Shown: one piece after another, positions 6,762-9,653 of the stretch
Position numbering within the stretch: position 1 is the stretch's first letter
How the letters are laid out: each line of letters opens with the position of its first letter
Made by a program: the position numbers and the translations under genes
NCBI GenBank assembly: GCA_029267645.1
Contig: JAJUIM010000052.1
Location: 1-9,653 of the forward strand
Source of the DNA: Microbacterium sp.
Lineage (GTDB): Bacteria; Actinomycetota; Actinomycetes; Actinomycetales; Microbacteriaceae
Reading direction: 5' to 3'
Length of the DNA: 9,653 nt
Notes under the pieces: model-generated
Databases searched by the model: none
What the model saw: only the letters and a program-made list of their open reading frames with translations
What the model was told of the DNA's origin: nothing

Positions 6762-9653
6762 GTGCCGATCATCCCCGTGAACTCCGACCAGAAGATCACC
6801 GTGCGCGGAGCCCGCGTGCACAACCTCCGCAACGTCGACCTCGAGATCCCGCGCGACAAGATGATCGTGTTCACCGGGCTGAGCGGCTCGGGCAAGTCGA
6901 GCCTCGCGTTCGACACGATCTTCGCCGAGGGCCAGCGCCGCTATGTCGAGTCGCTCAGCGCCTACGCGCGCCAGTTCCTCGGGCAGGTCGACCGGCCCGA
7001 CGTCGACGCGATCGAGGGGCTCAGCCCCGCCGTGTCGATCGACCAGAAGTCGACCAACCGCAACCCTCGCTCGACGGTCGGCACGATCACCGAGATCTAC
7101 GACTACATGCGCCTGCTGTGGGCGCGCATCGGCGTGCCGCACTGCCCCGTCTGCGACGCGAAGATCGAGCGCCAGACGGTGCAGCAGATCGCCGACCAGC
7201 TCATCGGGCTGCCCGAGGGCACGCGATACCAGGTCGTCGCCCCCGTCGTGAGCCAGAAGAAGGGCGAGTTCGTCGACCTCTTCAAGGAGCTCGGTGCCAA
7301 GGGCTTCTCGCGCGCGATCGTCGACGGCGACCTCATCCAGCTCTCCGAGCCGCCGAAGCTCAAGAAGTCGTACAAGCACGACATCTCGGTCGTCGTCGAC
7401 CGCCTCGTCGCGCGCGGCGAGAGCATGATCGGCCGCGTGACCGACTCGGTCGAGACGGCGCGCGACCTCGCGGGCGGCGTGATCCAGGTCAACTACGTCG
7501 ACGAAGAGGGCGACGACGCCTGGCAGTCGTTCAGCGAGAACCTCGCCTGCCCCAACGGGCACCCGCTGCAGCTCACCGAGATCGAGCCTCGCACCTTCTC
7601 GTTCAACGCGCCGTTCGGCGCGTGCCCTGCCTGCTCGGGCCTCGGCACGAAGATGTCGGTCGACGTCGACCTCATGCTGGGCGACGAGGAGCTCTCGATC
7701 GCCGACGGCGTCATCGTACCCTGGACGACGCAGGGCAAGGGCCTGTTCCAGTACTACGAACGCCTGCTCGAGGGTCTCGCCGACGACCTCAACTTCTCGC
7801 TGCACACGCCCTGGGTCGCGCTGCCCGACCAGGTGCGCGAGGCCGTGCTCTACGGCCAGGACTACAAGGTCAACGTGCGGTACAAGAACCGCTGGGGCCG
7901 TGAGGTGCGCTACGCGAGCGGCTTCGAGGGCGTCGTGCCGTACATCGAGCGCCAGTATGCGCAGGCCGAGTCCGACACGGCCAGGGCGCGCTGGGCAGAG
8001 TACCTGCGCGAGATCCCGTGCAGCGTCTGCAACGGCGCGCGCCTCAAGCCCGAGGTCCTCGCCGTGCGCGTGGCCGACCGGTCGATCGCCCAGGCGGCCG
8101 ACCTGAGCCTCGACGACGCGATGGAGCTCGTGAACTCGATCGAGCTGACCGACCGCGAGGCCATGATCGCCGGGCAGGTGCTGCGCGAGATCCGCGTGCG
8201 CCTCGAGTTCCTCCTGCGCGTGGGCCTCAACTATCTGACACTCAGCCGCGCGGCGGGATCCCTGTCGGGCGGCGAGGCGCAGCGCATCCGCCTCGCGACC
8301 CAGATCGGCACGGGACTCACGGGCGTGCTCTACGTGCTCGACGAGCCGTCGATCGGCCTGCACCAGCGCGACAACCGCCGCCTCATCGAGACGCTCGAGG
8401 CGCTGCGCGACCTCGGCAACACGCTCGTCGTCGTCGAGCACGACGAGGAGACGATCGAGTCGAGCGACTGGGTCGTCGACATCGGGCCCCTTGCGGGCGA
8501 GGGCGGCGGCGAGGTCATCCACTCGGGGCCGTATACCGAGCTGGCGTCGGAGGAGCGCTCGATCACGGGCGACTACCTCTCGGGCCGCCGGCAGATCGAG
8601 ACGCCCGCGAAGCGCCGCAAGATCGACAAGAAGCGCATGCTGCGCATCGTGGGCGCCCGCGAGAACAACCTCAAGGACGTCGACGCCGAGATCCCGCTCG
8701 GCGTCTTCACGGCCGTCACGGGCGTGAGCGGATCCGGCAAGTCGACGCTCGTCAACGACATCCTCTACGAGGTGCTTGCGCAGAAGCTCAACGGCGCGCG
8801 CACGGTGCCGGGCAAGCACAAGCGCGTCACGGGCCTCGAGCACCTCGACAAGGTCGTGCACGTCGACCAGGCGCCGATCGGCCGCACGCCGCGGTCGAAC
8901 CCCGCGACGTACACGGGCGTGTTCGACCGCATCCGCAACCTCTTCGCCGAGACGCCTGAGGCGAAGGTGCGCGGCTACCAGGCCGGGCGCTTCAGCTTCA
9001 ACGTCAAGGGCGGGCGCTGCGAGGCGTGCTCGGGCGACGGCACGCTGAAGATCGAGATGAACTTCCTGCCCGACGTCTACGTCGACTGCGAGGTCTGCGG
9101 CGGCAAGCGCTACAACCGCGACACGCTCCAGGTGCACTACAAGGGCAAGAACATCGCCGAGGTCCTCGAGATGTCGATCGCCGAGGCCGCCGAGTTCTTC
9201 GAGCCGATCCAGGCGATCCACCGCTATATGAAGACGCTCGTCGACGTGGGCCTCGGCTACGTTCGGCTCGGCCAGGCGGCCACGACGCTGTCGGGCGGCG
9301 AGGCGCAGCGCGTCAAGCTCGCGACCGAGCTGCAGAAGCGCAGCAAGGGACGCAGCATCTACGTGCTCGACGAGCCGACGACGGGTCTGCACTTCGAAGA
9401 CGTGCGCAAGCTGCTCGAGGTCTTGAACGGCCTCGTCGAGAAGGGCAACACGGTCGTCGTCATCGAGCACAACCTCGACGTGATCAAGTCGGCCGACTGG
9501 ATCGTCGACCTGGGCCCCGAGGGCGGATCCGGCGGCGGCACGATCGTCGCGACCGGCACTCCGGAGCAGGTCGCCAAGAATCCCGACAGCCACACGGGCG
9601 CCTTCCTCGCCGAGACACTCGGCTACGTCGAGCGCCGCCGCCCCGAGGCCGTC
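6762..9653 (+). CDS. uvrA: Excinuclease ABC subunit A (UvrA), 3' end beyond the window
   Basis: ABC-type ATPase dimer that finds lesions and loads UvrB in nucleotide excision repair. 964 codons are open to the last base with no stop; family members are about 940-1000 residues, so only the tail is missing. ATPase site I: Walker [10 protein letters not shown] from G39 (K45), signature LSGGEAQRI at 501-509, Walker B VLDEP with D527/E528. Site II: Walker [10 protein letters not shown] (K660), signature LSGGEAQRV at 843-851, Walker B with D870/E871. The DNA-binding zinc finger is C753-x2-C-x19-C776-x2-C779. The first finger reads C263-x3-H267-x20-C288-x2-C291 rather than four Cys, a variant I recall from other actinobacterial UvrA. 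The pairs C128/C131 and C420/C423 probably form the third zinc site. GTG at 6762 gives the N-terminus VPIIPV that precedes the conserved [21 protein letters not shown] at 6777 is also in frame, but promoter geometry favours 6762. No internal stop or frameshift was found on codon-by-codon reading. Confidence 0.98.
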   Translation, partial: MPIIPVNSDQKITVRGARVHNLRNVDLEIPRDKMIVFTGLSGSGKSSLAFDTIFAEGQRRYVESLSAYARQFLGQVDRPDVDAIEGLSPAVSIDQKSTNRNPRSTVGTITEIYDYMRLLWARIGVPHCPVCDAKIERQTVQQIADQLIGLPEGTRYQVVAPVVSQKKGEFVDLFKELGAKGFSRAIVDGDLIQLSEPPKLKKSYKHDISVVVDRLVARGESMIGRVTDSVETARDLAGGVIQVNYVDEEGDDAWQSFSENLACPNGHPLQLTEIEPRTFSFNAPFGACPACSGLGTKMSVDVDLMLGDEELSIADGVIVPWTTQGKGLFQYYERLLEGLADDLNFSLHTPWVALPDQVREAVLYGQDYKVNVRYKNRWGREVRYASGFEGVVPYIERQYAQAESDTARARWAEYLREIPCSVCNGARLKPEVLAVRVADRSIAQAADLSLDDAMELVNSIELTDREAMIAGQVLREIRVRLEFLLRVGLNYLTLSRAAGSLSGGEAQRIRLATQIGTGLTGVLYVLDEPSIGLHQRDNRRLIETLEALRDLGNTLVVVEHDEETIESSDWVVDIGPLAGEGGGEVIHSGPYTELASEERSITGDYLSGRRQIETPAKRRKIDKKRMLRIVGARENNLKDVDAEIPLGVFTAVTGVSGSGKSTLVNDILYEVLAQKLNGARTVPGKHKRVTGLEHLDKVVHVDQAPIGRTPRSNPATYTGVFDRIRNLFAETPEAKVRGYQAGRFSFNVKGGRCEACSGDGTLKIEMNFLPDVYVDCEVCGGKRYNRDTLQVHYKGKNIAEVLEMSIAEAAEFFEPIQAIHRYMKTLVDVGLGYVRLGQAATTLSGGEAQRVKLATELQKRSKGRSIYVLDEPTTGLHFEDVRKLLEVLNGLVEKGNTVVVIEHNLDVIKSADWIVDLGPEGGSGGGTIVATGTPEQVAKNPDSHTGAFLAETLGYVERRRPEAV

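Noticed and set aside
6755..6764. TTGTCGG just before the uvrA start, resembling the PafBC 9-mer.
   Set aside because: It lies after the -10, has an extra G relative to the consensus and no TANNNT 8 bases downstream.
6477..9593. 1038-codon open frame on the minus strand opposite uvrA.
   Set aside because: Antisense shadow of uvrA, with biased His/Val/Asp/Arg composition and no recognisable motif; it also spans the uvrA promoter.

Overview
The window is high-GC DNA (roughly 70% G+C by eye) with every gene on the plus strand. Protein motifs, GTG starts, 4-base start/stop overlaps and actinobacterial-type promoters point to an actinomycete. A member of the Micrococcales, perhaps Microbacteriaceae, is my best guess, but that is inference from style and gene order, not from a search.

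Layout: coaE (2-598, dephospho-CoA kinase) is followed by uvrB (661-2748). A tightly packed five-gene membrane/AAA+ cluster starts 20 bases after uvrB: a DUF4129 protein (2769-3482), a small two-helix membrane protein (3479-3967), a MoxR-type AAA+ ATPase (3964-4920), a DUF58 protein (4917-6164) and a small multi-helix membrane protein (6161-6682). All four junctions inside the cluster are 4-base ATGA or GTGA overlaps. uvrA (6762 to the window edge) then begins after a 79-base gap and is still open at the last base, 964 codons in. No stretch longer than 300 bases lacks a gene; the gaps are 62, 20 and 79 bases. I saw no RNA genes, mobile elements or CRISPR arrays.

The genes fall into two themes. 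UvrA and UvrB are the damage-recognition half of nucleotide excision repair. The MoxR/DUF58/DUF4129 set is a widespread but poorly understood module, thought to be an AAA+ chaperone acting with a VWA-like partner and membrane proteins, probably at the cell envelope. Here the module sits between the two repair genes.

The most informative non-coding signals are in front of uvrB and uvrA. Each carries a match to the actinobacterial PafBC-dependent DNA-damage promoter (TTGTCRGTG-N8-TANNNT) with exact internal spacing, and in each the -10 element ends exactly 6 bases before the start codon, which predicts leaderless mRNAs. The envelope cluster has a TANNNT at the same distance from its first ATG, but without the PafBC element; it may also be read through from uvrB. 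The uvrA promoter additionally contains two LexA-type half-sites in an unusually wide arrangement. No gene here looks like a wholly new system; the new question is whether the MoxR module is coupled to the DNA-damage response.
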